This document shows, one piece after another, positions 19,138 to 28,606 of a DNA stretch of 64,000 bases; the stretch's first letter is position 1, and each line of letters opens with the position of its first letter. Under the pieces are notes generated by a model that saw nothing but the letters and a program-made list of their open reading frames with translations, searched no databases and was not told the origin of the DNA. Source of the stretch: Acidimicrobiaceae bacterium (GTDB taxonomy: Bacteria > Actinomycetota > Acidimicrobiia > Acidimicrobiales > RAAP-2); assembly GCA_003132305.1 (NCBI GenBank), contig PKXJ01000032.1:185358-249357 (forward strand), given 5' to 3'. A program made the position numbers and the translations under genes.

Positions 19138-20301
19138 TTGTCATCACCGCGAGACTTACTGAACGCCGCCAAGGCCGAGATCCACGAGATTGACCCCCAG
19201 GAGCTCGCCGCGCGTCTCGACGACTACACGCTGCTCGACGTGCGCGAACCCGACGAGTACGAACAAGGTGCGCTACCAGGCGCGGTGCACGTGCCCCGGG
19301 GACAGCTCGAGTTTTCTGTGGAGGGTCGCCTTCGCGACAAGGACGCGCCCGTTGCGGTCTACTGCGCCGGGGGTACGCGAAGCGCCTTCGCGGCCAAGAC
19401 GCTCCAAGACCTCGGCTACCGCGACGTCGTGTCCGTGAGTGGAGGCTTTAACAAGTGGAAGGACGACGGTCTTCCGTGGAGTACGCCACGCACCATGACC
19501 CAAGACCAGCGCGTTCGCTACGCCCGGCACCTGCTCTTGCCCGAAGTGGGCGAAGAGGGCCAGTTAAAGCTGCTCGACGCCAAGATTCTGGTGCTCGGTG
19601 CGGGAGGACTCGGTTCACCGGCCGCCCTCTACTTCGCCGCCGCGGGCGTGGGGACCCTGGGCATCATCGACATGGACGTTGTGGACTCGTCCAACCTTCA
19701 GCGCCAGATTCTTCACACGATGGACCGCGTCGGCATGCGAAAAGTCGACAGCGCCAAGAAGACCATTACGGCAATGAACCCCGACGTCAAGGTTCTCACC
19801 TACGACGTGCGACTGAGTGCGGACAACATCTTGGACATCATCGACGGCTACGACGTCATCGTGGACGGCACCGACAACTTTCCCACGCGGTACTTGGTGA
19901 ACGACGCCACACTGTTAAAGCGCATTCCGGTCGTGCACGGCTCCATCTTTCGCTTCGACGGCCAAGTGACGGTGTTCAAGCCCTACGTGGGTCCTTGCTA
20001 TCGCTGCATGATTCCCGAGCCACCACCCGCCGAACTCGCGCCGAGTTGCGCAGAAGCGGGCGTGCTCGGGGTGTTGCCCGGCATCATTGGCTCGCTCCAG
20101 GCCGTCGAAGCCATCAAGTTGATTCTGGGCCTCGGAGAACCTCTGGTGGGTCGACTACTCACCTACGACGCGCTCGAAGAGTCCTTTCGAACGTTCAAGG
20201 TTCGTCGCGACCCGGAGTGCCCGGCCTGTGGCGACAACGCGGGACCGATTCAGATCGCCGAGTACGACGATCTGTGCATGCCCCACCCGGTGCACGCTTA
20301 G
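19138..20301 (+). CDS. moeB: MoeB/ThiF-type adenylyltransferase with N-terminal rhodanese domain
   Basis: Rhodanese: LLDVREPDEYEQGALPGAVHVPRGQ, VYCAGGTRSAFAAKTL. ThiF/MoeB: GAGGLGSPAALYFAAAGVGTLGIIDMDVVDSSNLQRQILH; CxxC zinc pairs CYRCM / CPACG. TTG start. Confidence 0.92.
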   Translation: MSSPRDLLNAAKAEIHEIDPQELAARLDDYTLLDVREPDEYEQGALPGAVHVPRGQLEFSVEGRLRDKDAPVAVYCAGGTRSAFAAKTLQDLGYRDVVSVSGGFNKWKDDGLPWSTPRTMTQDQRVRYARHLLLPEVGEEGQLKLLDAKILVLGAGGLGSPAALYFAAAGVGTLGIIDMDVVDSSNLQRQILHTMDRVGMRKVDSAKKTITAMNPDVKVLTYDVRLSADNILDIIDGYDVIVDGTDNFPTRYLVNDATLLKRIPVVHGSIFRFDGQVTVFKPYVGPCYRCMIPEPPPAELAPSCAEAGVLGVLPGIIGSLQAVEAIKLILGLGEPLVGRLLTYDALEESFRTFKVRRDPECPACGDNAGPIQIAEYDDLCMPHPVHA

Positions 20302-20834
20302 GCCATCACCACGATCGTGCTCGCGAACTTGTCGTGCAGCGTCTGACGTCGTGGATCGATGAGCAGGTAGAGATTGTCGATGAGTGAGATCGCCAGGACC
20401 ACGTAGGCCCAATGGGCCCCCGCGAGCGCCAGAGCGCCGTACGTCGTCACAAAGCCCCATCGCATACACGCTTGATGAAACGTAATGACCGTCCCGATTC
20501 GAGAGTCGCGCACTCGAGTGCTCGCGACGCGCCCACCGAGCGTCTGGCCTCGGGGTCCGCGGAGAAACGAGATCACGTACACACCCGTGAACGCGAAGAA
20601 GGCGATCCAGCCGGTCGCGACGTTGGCCACGGCCGCGAAGAAGACGAAGACGACGACCCCGGGGATAAGGAGCAAGAGGTCGTCGGCCACTCGTGAGCCC
20701 ACCCGTCGCCAGAACCCCGCGAGCACCAGCCCGGTCACGTAGTCGTCGCGACCACTCGCCGACTGCGTGCGACTGCCACCACAGGCCAAGCACGTCATCG
20801 TCTTTTTCACCGAGCCGCAGTTCGAGCAGTACAT
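20298..20834 (-). CDS. Zinc-ribbon + RDD-family membrane protein
   Basis: MYCSNCGS...CLACGGSR ribbon; hydrophobic RDD-like [40 protein letters not shown]. Confidence 0.78.
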   Translation of the reverse strand: MYCSNCGSVKKTMTCLACGGSRTQSASGRDDYVTGLVLAGFWRRVGSRVADDLLLLIPGVVVFVFFAAVANVATGWIAFFAFTGVYVISFLRGPRGQTLGGRVASTRVRDSRIGTVITFHQACMRWGFVTTYGALALAGAHWAYVVLAISLIDNLYLLIDPRRQTLHDKFASTIVVMA

Positions 20835-20938
20835 CTCACTATCTTGCTCGCCGGCGCGCGGCCAACTTGACTTTTCGTTCGTTGAGGGACTTCTCGTTGG
20901 CCCACGCGCCTCGACACCCAACGCCTAGCCTTGGTTTC

Positions 20939-22519
20939 GTGAGTACCGACGAGCGTTTCACCGATTCGGGAATCGAAATCAAGACGGTCTATCGTGGCGC
21001 CGATCTGAAGGACTTCAACGAGTCAACGCAGCTCGGTGAACCCGGTTCGTACCCCTTTACCCGAGGGGTCCAGGAGACGATGTACCGAGGGAAACTCTGG
21101 ACCATGCGCCAGTACGCGGGTTTCGGTACGGCCGAAGCCACCAACGAGCGTTTCAAGTTTCTCTTGGGCGCCGGTCAGACGGGCCTGTCGTGCGCCTTTG
21201 ACCTGCCCACGCAGATGGGCTTCGACGCCGATCACGCGCGCGCGGAAGGGGAAGTCGGAAAGGTGGGCGTCGCCATCTCGTCGCTCGAGGACATGCGCCT
21301 CTTATTGAAAGGTCTGCCCCTCGACGAGGTGACGACATCGATGACCATCAACTCAACGGCCGCGACGCTGTTGTTGTTCTACCAGTTGGTCGCCGAAGAG
21401 CAGGGTGTCCCGGGCGCCAATTTGCGCGGCACCATCCAGAACGACATCTTGAAAGAGTACGTCGCGCGCGGCACGTACATCTACCCACCGCGTCCCTCGA
21501 TGCGACTCGTGGTGGACACGTTCGCGTACTGCGCCAAGGAGTTGCCGAATTGGAACACCATCTCGATCTCGGGCTATCACATTCGCGAAGCCGGCTCAAC
21601 GGCCGTTCAAGAGATCGCCTTCACGCTCGCCAACGGCATTGCCTACGTGGAAGCCGCGCTGGCCGCGGGCCTGGCACTCGACGTGTTCGCCCCGCGGTTG
21701 AGTTTCTTCTTCAACGCGCACAACAACCTCTTCGAGGAGGTGGCGAAGTACCGAGCGGCGCGGCGCCTCTGGGCCTCAATCATGCGCGAACGCTTCGGCT
21801 CGACCGATCCCAAGTCCACGATGTTGCGCTTTCACACCCAGACCGGTGGTTCGACGCTCACCGCCCAGCAGCCGGAGAACAACATCGTGCGCGTCACCAT
21901 CCAGGGACTCGCCGCGGCGCTCGGTGGTACGCAGAGTTTGCACACGAACGGCTTTGACGAGGCGCTCGGACTACCGACCGAGCGCGCGGCCAAACTCGCG
22001 CTGCGTACCCAGCAAGTTCTCGGTTACGAGTCGGGCGTCACCGACACGGTGGATCCCTTGGCCGGTTCGTACTTCGTCGAGTCGTTGACCGACGAGGTCG
22101 AGCAACGAGCGAGAGAGTACATCGAAAGAATCGATCAGATGGGCGGCTCCGTGGCCGCGATCGAAGCGCACTACCTGCAGGACGAGATCGACGCCGCGGC
22201 GTACGAATTCGCGAGAAACGTCGAACGTGGCGAGAAGGTGGTCGTAGGCGTCAACCGGTTCGTCGAGGACGACGCGGTCAAGGCCGACGTCTTTCCCATC
22301 GACGAGTTGCAACAACAAGTCCAAGTCGCCAGAGTGCGCCAACTCAAAGTGTCGCGCGACAACGACGCGGTGCGCGCGGCACTCGACGAACTCTCAGTGG
22401 CCGCGCGAGGATCGGCGAATCTGCTCTATCCGATGAAGACGGCGCTGTCGCGTCTCGCGACGTTAGGCGAAGTCGCTGACGTCCTGCGCGACGAATTCGG
22501 CGTCTATCAAGCCAACTAG
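20939..22519 (+). CDS. Methylmalonyl-CoA mutase family large subunit, catalytic domain only
   Basis: [98 protein letters not shown]; ends before any B12-binding domain. Confidence 0.93.
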   Translation: MSTDERFTDSGIEIKTVYRGADLKDFNESTQLGEPGSYPFTRGVQETMYRGKLWTMRQYAGFGTAEATNERFKFLLGAGQTGLSCAFDLPTQMGFDADHARAEGEVGKVGVAISSLEDMRLLLKGLPLDEVTTSMTINSTAATLLLFYQLVAEEQGVPGANLRGTIQNDILKEYVARGTYIYPPRPSMRLVVDTFAYCAKELPNWNTISISGYHIREAGSTAVQEIAFTLANGIAYVEAALAAGLALDVFAPRLSFFFNAHNNLFEEVAKYRAARRLWASIMRERFGSTDPKSTMLRFHTQTGGSTLTAQQPENNIVRVTIQGLAAALGGTQSLHTNGFDEALGLPTERAAKLALRTQQVLGYESGVTDTVDPLAGSYFVESLTDEVEQRAREYIERIDQMGGSVAAIEAHYLQDEIDAAAYEFARNVERGEKVVVGVNRFVEDDAVKADVFPIDELQQQVQVARVRQLKVSRDNDAVRAALDELSVAARGSANLLYPMKTALSRLATLGEVADVLRDEFGVYQAN

Positions 22520-22809
22520 CGCGCGAGCGGCTCGTGAAAGTGCGTGACGCGGGGTGATTCGCTGTAGTAATGGTGGGTGAGCGCGCGCCACGAAGCAAAG
22601 AGTTCCGTCTCTCGAAACGCGAGATGCGCGTCAATCGACGCCCATCGAACGAGCAAGAGGTAGATCGAACCGTCTTCGGCCTGGCGGCGCACTTCGGCGC
22701 CGTAGCAGCCTTCGGCCGACTCAATGATCGGCAGTGCCCGACGCATGGAGATTTCGAAGGCGGCCTCTTCGCCCGCGGTCACTAACAAGAGGGCGTGTTC
22801 GAGCATCAC
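22516..22809 (-). CDS. Antibiotic biosynthesis monooxygenase (ABM)-like small protein
   Basis: [67 protein letters not shown]. Confidence 0.75.
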   Translation of the reverse strand: MMLEHALLLVTAGEEAAFEISMRRALPIIESAEGCYGAEVRRQAEDGSIYLLLVRWASIDAHLAFRETELFASWRALTHHYYSESPRVTHFHEPLAR

Positions 22810-23963
22810 GAGCGCGTGACGAGTCTTTCGCGAAGTGACTTGTCCCCGGCGATACCAACAACGGTGCTGGCGAGGGCTACCGCGCCGTCGATAACGGCCT
22901 GATCGGCCGCGGTCGTCACGCAGGCCGCGCTGAACCCGGGCTGATGGTTGACGGCGCCGTTCGTCGGGATCATGAGGAGGGGGTGAATGGACGGCACGAC
23001 GAGTGAGACGTTGGCCATGTCCGTGGAGATGGTGGGTCGGGGCGCACCTTCGTCGTCGAGACGAAAGCTTCGACCAACGGCTTCGGCCGCGCGGCGGTAG
23101 TGCGCGAGGATCTCGGGGTCGGAGACCATGTGCGAGAAGGGGTGGCCCAACTCTTCGATGACGAGCGTCGTGCCGCTCGCGAGCGCGCCGGCCTCGAAAC
23201 AGGCGTTGACCCGTTCACGCAGTTCGCCCAACCTCGTAGCCGTCGACGAGCGGGCCATAAAGCGCCCGACGGCTCGACTCGCGATGATGTTGGCGGCCGA
23301 GCCTCCTTCGGTGACGATTCCGTGAATCTGATCGTCGGGACGAAATTGCTGGCGCAACAGTCCGAGCGCGACTTGGGCGATCGTCAGCGCGTCGAGCGCG
23401 TTAGCCCCCTCCCACGGCGCCGCCGAGGCGTGGGCCTCTTTGCCCGTGAAAATGACGTCAAAGTGATCGACCGCGAGACACGTCGCTTCGAGTCGCTCGC
23501 TCGGAAAAGGGTGGATCATTAACGCGGCGTGCGCGTCGTCAAAGTAACCGGCGTTGATGAGATCTATTTTGCCGCCGCCGCCTTCTTCCGAGGGCGTGCC
23601 GAGCAGCGTCACCGTAAGACCCAGCTCGTCGGCGACCGCACCCAGTCCGAGGGCCGCACCGAGAGAAGAAGCCGCGATGATGTTGTGGCCGCAGGCGTGA
23701 CCCACGTCGGGCAGGGCGTCGTACTCGGCGCAGTACACCACGTGAAAGTCACCGGTGCCCGTCGTCGCGCGAAAGGCCGTGGGTAGCTCAGCAATGCCGC
23801 GCTCGACGTGAAAGCCCCGCGCTTCCGCGGCGCTCGCGACCGCCTCGGAGGATTCGAACTCGAGGTAGCCGAGTTCGGGGTGGGCGTGAATGAAGTGACT
23901 CAGCGACACGAGTTCGCCGCGAGCCTTCTCGATCGTGTCGACGACGCGTTCTTGTAGCGTCAT
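22806..23963 (-). CDS. M20-family amidohydrolase/peptidase
   Basis: HPELGYLEFESS, CAEYDALPDVGHACGHNIIAAS, GTPSEEGGGGK, GKEAHASAAPWEGANALDA. Confidence 0.9.
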   Translation of the reverse strand: MTLQERVVDTIEKARGELVSLSHFIHAHPELGYLEFESSEAVASAAEARGFHVERGIAELPTAFRATTGTGDFHVVYCAEYDALPDVGHACGHNIIAASSLGAALGLGAVADELGLTVTLLGTPSEEGGGGKIDLINAGYFDDAHAALMIHPFPSERLEATCLAVDHFDVIFTGKEAHASAAPWEGANALDALTIAQVALGLLRQQFRPDDQIHGIVTEGGSAANIIASRAVGRFMARSSTATRLGELRERVNACFEAGALASGTTLVIEELGHPFSHMVSDPEILAHYRRAAEAVGRSFRLDDEGAPRPTISTDMANVSLVVPSIHPLLMIPTNGAVNHQPGFSAACVTTAADQAVIDGAVALASTVVGIAGDKSLRERLVTRS

Positions 23964-25714
23964 TCAATCTCCACGACGACGTCGCCGGCACTGACCGAGT
24001 CACCCGTCGCGACGCTGATGGTCTTCACGACGCCCGACTTTTCCGCGTTGACCGTGTTCTCCATCTTCATTGCTTCGAGAATGACGACCGTCTCGCCGGC
24101 TTCGACCGACTGGCCAACTTCAACGCTCACTTTTACTATGGTGCCCTGCATCGGCACCGTGACCTTGCCCGAGCCGCTGCCCAGCACGCCAGAGTGATGC
24201 TCCCGCCGGGGTTTGAGCGCGGTGCTCTGGGGGCGGGCCAAGAGATCGTCCTCGGACTCGGGTACCCAGAGGGCGACGGTGACGCGCCGTCCGTTGACTT
24301 CGGCCGTGACGTCTTTGCGCACGCCTCCTTCGCCAATCGACAGCGCCGCCAGCACCGGCGCTGGCAGGGTGGAGAAGTCGAGTTTGGTCTCCACCCACTT
24401 TGTGGAGTGGGTGCCGTTCACGAACTCTTCGCTCGAGAGAATCACCACGTCCGCGGCGAGCGTCGTGGCGACGCCTTCGATGGTGGTCTCTTCGATCGCG
24501 CGCAGCATCCGTCGGCGAGCCTTTTCGCGGTTCGACGCCCACACGACGAGCTTGCCGATGAGATTGTCGTAGTACGGCGAGACGGTGTCGCCGACGCCGT
24601 ATCCGGCGTCGAGACGAACGCCCGGACCAGCGGGCTGATCGAATCGAGTGATCGTGCCGGGCGACGGCGTGAAGCGCCCACCGGACGGATCTTCGGCGTT
24701 GATGCGAATCTCGATGGCGTGACCGTTTCGCTGCACGTCGTCTTGAGAGATGTCCAGGCGCTCACCAGCGGCGATGCGCAGTTGCCACTCCACCAGGTCG
24801 AGGCCCGTGACGAGCTCGGTGACCGGATGTTCGACCTGGAGTCGCGTGTTCATCTCGAGAAAGAAGAAGGCCCCGTCTTGGTAGAGAAACTCCACCGTCC
24901 CCGCGTTCACGTAGCCACAGGCTCTGGAGACCTTGACGGCGGCTTCGCCCATCGCGAGGCGCAGGTCATTGGGAAAGTTCGCGGCCGGCGACTCTTCGAC
25001 CAACTTTTGGTGGCGCCGCTGCGCGGAGCAGTCGCGCTCACCGAGCCAGAGCGTGTTGCCGTGCGCGTCCGCGAGCACTTGCATCTCAATGTGGCGCGGC
25101 CACGTGAGGTATTGCTCGACGTAACACTCGTCACGTCCGAAGTAACTGAGCGCTTCGCGCTTCGCGCTCTCGAAGGCGGCCTCGGCTTCGTCGGGGGTGT
25201 TCACCACTTTCATGCCGCGACCGCCGCCTCCGAAGGCGGCCTTGATCGCGACGGGCCAACCGAACTCGTTGCCGAAGGCGACGACTTCCTTGGCCTTCTT
25301 CAGGGCCTCGCTACGACCCGGCACGCCGGCGACGCCCGCCGCCTCGGCGGCGAGCCGTGAGGAGATCTTGTCGCCCATCACCTCGATGGCTTCGGGGGGA
25401 GGACCAACGAAGATCACCCCGCGCGAGGTGATGGCCCGAGCAAAGTCGACGTTCTCGGAGAAGAATCCGTAACCCGGGTGTACGGAGTCGGCGCCCGAGC
25501 GTTCGATGACGTCCAAGATCGCCTCGGTGTTGAGGTAGCTCTCGGCCGCTGTTTGACCCCCGAGGGCGTGGGCCTCGTCGGCCAGTCGTACGTGCAGCGC
25601 GTTGCGGTCGAGGTCGGAGTACACGGCGACGGTCGTAATGCCCATTTCGCGACAGGTCCTGATCACGCGCACCGCGATCTCGCCGCGGTTGGCGATTAGG
25701 ACTTTCTTTAACAC
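23960..25714 (-). CDS. Acyl-CoA carboxylase alpha subunit (biotin carboxylase + BCCP)
   Basis: VLKKVLIANRGEIAVRVIRTCREMG; KAAFGGGGRGMK; MNTRLQVEHPVTE; biotinyl motif EAMKMENTV. GTG start 25714. Confidence 0.94.
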   Translation of the reverse strand: MLKKVLIANRGEIAVRVIRTCREMGITTVAVYSDLDRNALHVRLADEAHALGGQTAAESYLNTEAILDVIERSGADSVHPGYGFFSENVDFARAITSRGVIFVGPPPEAIEVMGDKISSRLAAEAAGVAGVPGRSEALKKAKEVVAFGNEFGWPVAIKAAFGGGGRGMKVVNTPDEAEAAFESAKREALSYFGRDECYVEQYLTWPRHIEMQVLADAHGNTLWLGERDCSAQRRHQKLVEESPAANFPNDLRLAMGEAAVKVSRACGYVNAGTVEFLYQDGAFFFLEMNTRLQVEHPVTELVTGLDLVEWQLRIAAGERLDISQDDVQRNGHAIEIRINAEDPSGGRFTPSPGTITRFDQPAGPGVRLDAGYGVGDTVSPYYDNLIGKLVVWASNREKARRRMLRAIEETTIEGVATTLAADVVILSSEEFVNGTHSTKWVETKLDFSTLPAPVLAALSIGEGGVRKDVTAEVNGRRVTVALWVPESEDDLLARPQSTALKPRREHHSGVLGSGSGKVTVPMQGTIVKVSVEVGQSVEAGETVVILEAMKMENTVNAEKSGVVKTISVATGDSVSAGDVVVEIE

Positions 25715-25777
25715 GCGAACCTCCGTATCGAGCCTGATATTTTCTAGCACTCGTCCCCTAAACCCTAATGTTTGGGT

Positions 25778-26530
25778 GTGAGTCCCATTGTCTGGCGCGT
25801 TGAACACTTCGACGAGATCGATTCGACCAACACGTACCTTAAAGAGCAGGTGGGCGAGGAGGAAGCCGAAGGGTTGGTCGCGCTGGCCGACTTTCAAAGT
25901 TCGGGGCGGGGAAGGCTGGACCGCGAGTGGGTTTCGCCGCCGCGGGCGTCGCTACTCTGCTCGATTCTCCTGCGTCCGCGCCTCGACGCCAGTCAACTGC
26001 AGTTGGTCGTGGCCGCCGTGGCGCTCGCGACTCGAACGGCGCTCGAGCGACTTTGTGGCCTGCGTCCTCAGGTGAAGTGGCCGAACGACCTCGTGGTGGG
26101 CGAAAACAAACTCGCCGGTCTCCTCGCCGAAGTTGTTGAGACCAGTAGTGGATTTGCTGTCGTCGTGGGCCTGGGGGTCAATCTCACCTACGAGGGACCC
26201 GAGGGAGTGCGGGCCACGTCCGTTCGTTCAGAGACTGGCGTTACGATCGTCGCCCGTGCGCTGCTCGATATCGTGCTCGAGGAGATTGAGCCGCGCCGCG
26301 CGCAACTCGATTCGAACGAGGGCCGCGCCACTTTGCGCGGTGAGTACACGCGCGCTCTCGCCACGCTCGGCCACTCGGTTCGCGTCGAACAACATAACGC
26401 TTCACTGGTGGGCGTCGCGCGGGGCGTCGACGACGCGGGCCAGCTCCTCGTTGAAGTTGACGGTGTCGTGCGAACCTTTGGTGTTGGTGACGTGGTGCAC
26501 GTTCGACCAAGTGAAGTTGGCCGGCGGTGA
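25778..26530 (+). CDS. birA: Biotin--[acetyl-CoA-carboxylase] ligase
   Basis: DEIDSTNTYLKEQ, SSGRGRLDREWVSP, VKWPNDLVVGENKLAGLLAEV, VVGLGVNL. Confidence 0.92.
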   Translation: MSPIVWRVEHFDEIDSTNTYLKEQVGEEEAEGLVALADFQSSGRGRLDREWVSPPRASLLCSILLRPRLDASQLQLVVAAVALATRTALERLCGLRPQVKWPNDLVVGENKLAGLLAEVVETSSGFAVVVGLGVNLTYEGPEGVRATSVRSETGVTIVARALLDIVLEEIEPRRAQLDSNEGRATLRGEYTRALATLGHSVRVEQHNASLVGVARGVDDAGQLLVEVDGVVRTFGVGDVVHVRPSEVGRR

Positions 26531-27456
26531 GTCGCGCGACGCGCGTCCTCGTCACGGGCGCGGCCGGTCAAGTCGGTGTTGATCTTCAGGACACCCTTCG
26601 AGGCGTGACGCCGCTTGGGGGTGACGCGTCCTTTCAACCTGATGGAAGGCCCGTCGGAGAACACGAGTTTGAAGTGTTGGGACTCAACCGACGCGACCTC
26701 GACGTCACTGATCGTGACGCGGTTCTTCGTTCATTGCACGCCGCGCGTCCCGACGTGGTCGTCCACCTGGCGGCCTACACGGCCGTCGACCGAGCGGAAG
26801 AGGACGTCGAGAACTGCTTTAACGTCAACGAGCAAGGTACGGCGTTGATGTCCCTCGGCGCGAGTGAGATCGGCGCCCATCTCATCACCATCTCCACCGA
26901 CTACGTGTTTGACGGCACCAAGGGTGCCGCGTACCTCGAATTCGACGAACCACGACCACTGAGCGTCTACGGCGCTTCGAAACGTGAGGGGGAACGCCAC
27001 TGCACCCCCGGGGACACGATCGTTCGCACGTCGTGGGTTATGGGCGTGCGGGGTAATAACGTCGTGCACGTGATTGCTGAGCGCGCCGCGTCGGGCGCCA
27101 ACGTTCGCTTCGTGGACGATCAGATGGGCACCGTGACGGCCGCGAGCGATCTGGCGAGGTCTCTCGTGAGCTTGGTGCGTGCGCGACCCGGTGGCGTCTG
27201 GCACGTGGCGAACAGCGGAGCCACGACCTGGTTCGACGTGGCGGCCCACGTGGGTGATCTGCTCAATCGTGGCGAAGAGTTCGCGACGCCCATTTCGACT
27301 AGTGAACTGTCGCCGCCGCCACTGGCGACGCGGCCCGCGAGGAGCGATCTCGACACCAATAAGTTCACGTCGAGCTTCGGTGAACTGCCCCCGTGGCGAG
27401 ACGCGGTCGCGAGGCTGGTCTTCGATCGACCCCGACGTGGAGAGGTCCCCTCGTGA
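26527..27456 (+). CDS. rmlD: dTDP-4-dehydrorhamnose reductase-like
   Basis: TRVLVTGAAGQVGVDLQ, VVHLAAYTAVDRAEED, ISTDYVFDGTKG, YGASKREGE. Confidence 0.9.
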   Translation: MSRATRVLVTGAAGQVGVDLQDTLRGVTPLGGDASFQPDGRPVGEHEFEVLGLNRRDLDVTDRDAVLRSLHAARPDVVVHLAAYTAVDRAEEDVENCFNVNEQGTALMSLGASEIGAHLITISTDYVFDGTKGAAYLEFDEPRPLSVYGASKREGERHCTPGDTIVRTSWVMGVRGNNVVHVIAERAASGANVRFVDDQMGTVTAASDLARSLVSLVRARPGGVWHVANSGATTWFDVAAHVGDLLNRGEEFATPISTSELSPPPLATRPARSDLDTNKFTSSFGELPPWRDAVARLVFDRPRRGEVPS

Positions 27457-28292
27457 TCGACGTGGCCAACGACGTGGTCGCGGTGATCGTGGACTACCAC
27501 GCTGACCAGGTGTTGGTGGAATGCGTGGACTCACTCTTTGACAACGACGTCGAAGCGATTGTCGTCGTAGAAAATGGAGAGGTGGGCTCGGTGCCCACGT
27601 CGTTGCTCGAGCCGGGAATTGTGCTCGTGTCACCGGGAGTGAATCTCGGTTACGGGCGTGGTGTCAATCGAGGCGTTGCCGCCGCGCGCCGGTCCAAGTA
27701 CGTGCTCGTCTCCAATCCCGACGTCGTGGTGCACGAGGGGGGCGTGCGGGCCCTCGCGGAGTACCTCGAGAGTCACCGCGAGGTCGCGCTCGTTGGCCCC
27801 TTGATACTTCGACCCGACGGCACGGTCTACCCCTCGAAACGAGTGTTCCCCAACGTCTGGCTCGCGGGTCTGCACGCGATACTGGCGCCGCTGTGGCCGA
27901 CGAATCCCGCGACGAAGCGGTACCGCTCAACGAGAAGTGACGGCACCGTGGACTGGGTGTCGGGTGCCTGTTTTCTCGTTCGCCGTGCGGCTTTTGAAAA
28001 GGTGGGCGGATTTGACGAGCGCTACTTCATGTTCGCCGAAGATATGGCGCTCTGCTGGCAGTTACGAGAGCACGGCTATCAGGTGGCCGCGACGAGCGAC
28101 GCGGTGGTCACCCACATTGAAGGCGTGTCGCGCTCGAGGGTGTCGCGCGAAATGCTGATCGCGCACCACCAAAGTGCCCTTCGCTTCGAGATGCAGACCG
28201 CTCGGGGATGGCGCCGCGCGCTCGTGCCCGTGGCGAGCCTGGTCCTTAGCCTGCGCCTCGTTCTCGTGCTCCTCGCGCGCCCTAAGACCTAA
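27453..28292 (+). CDS. GT2-family glycosyltransferase (WbbL/rhamnosyltransferase-like)
   Basis: GVNLGYGRGVNRGVAAARRSKYVLVSNPDVVVHEGGV; VSGACFLVRRAAFEKVGGFDERYFMFAEDMALCWQLREHGY. Confidence 0.88.
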   Translation: MIDVANDVVAVIVDYHADQVLVECVDSLFDNDVEAIVVVENGEVGSVPTSLLEPGIVLVSPGVNLGYGRGVNRGVAAARRSKYVLVSNPDVVVHEGGVRALAEYLESHREVALVGPLILRPDGTVYPSKRVFPNVWLAGLHAILAPLWPTNPATKRYRSTRSDGTVDWVSGACFLVRRAAFEKVGGFDERYFMFAEDMALCWQLREHGYQVAATSDAVVTHIEGVSRSRVSREMLIAHHQSALRFEMQTARGWRRALVPVASLVLSLRLVLVLLARPKT

Positions 28293-28305
28293 GGGTCCCA
28301 TCGCG

Positions 28306-28311
28306 TAGAAT
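28306..28311 (+). promoter_or_regulatory. Putative -10 element (TAGAAT) upstream of structured RNA
   Basis: TAGAAT at 28306-28311, 7 nt before the first G of the long-range stem at 28319; weak -35-like AAGACC with about 16-nt spacing. Confidence 0.4.
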
Positions 28312-28318
28312 ATCTCGT

Positions 28319-28567
28319 GGGCTACGAGTGGTCTGTGGTTGAAAGTCGATGCCAGTCGCGGGCGAAACGACCCACGTAAGGCGTCTTGTTGACGCTGAGC
28401 ATGGCGCGGTTTAGAAGTAAGTCCTGCCCCGGGGCGATCATCGTGATCGTCGAGGGAGCCGGTGAAGTGTGCGAGAACACACTGGGAGAGCGCAAGCTGC
28501 CCAGGGTACGCACGGACACCGCCGCAGGCAGGTGTGGGGTCAAAGACCAGGTCAGCACTCGTAGCCC
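28319..28567 (+). ncRNA. Candidate structured RNA (about 249 nt) upstream of secA
   Basis: Perfect 12-bp closing stem GGGCTACGAGTG (28319-28330) / CACTCGTAGCCC (28556-28567); internal hairpins GCGTC-TTGTT-GACGC (28381-28395), CGATCA-TCG-TGATCG (28435-28449), AGTGTG-CGAGAA-CACACT (28466-28483), AGC-GCAA-GCT within CTGGG/CCCAG (28482-28504), GGTC-AAA-GACC (28538-28548). No convincing ORF on either strand. Confidence 0.72.
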
Positions 28568-28606
28568 TCTTGATGTCCCCGTTCGACCGGTAGGGTGAAG
28601 CACGAT

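Noticed and set aside
24194-25360. 388-aa plus-strand ORF antisense to the biotin carboxylase subunit
   Set aside because: No motif; the biotin carboxylase/BCCP reading is clear on the minus strand.
28322-28603. 93-aa minus-strand and 70-aa plus-strand (28386-28598) ORFs in the secA upstream gap
   Set aside because: No RBS or motif, and both overlap the highly structured region; structured-RNA explanation preferred.
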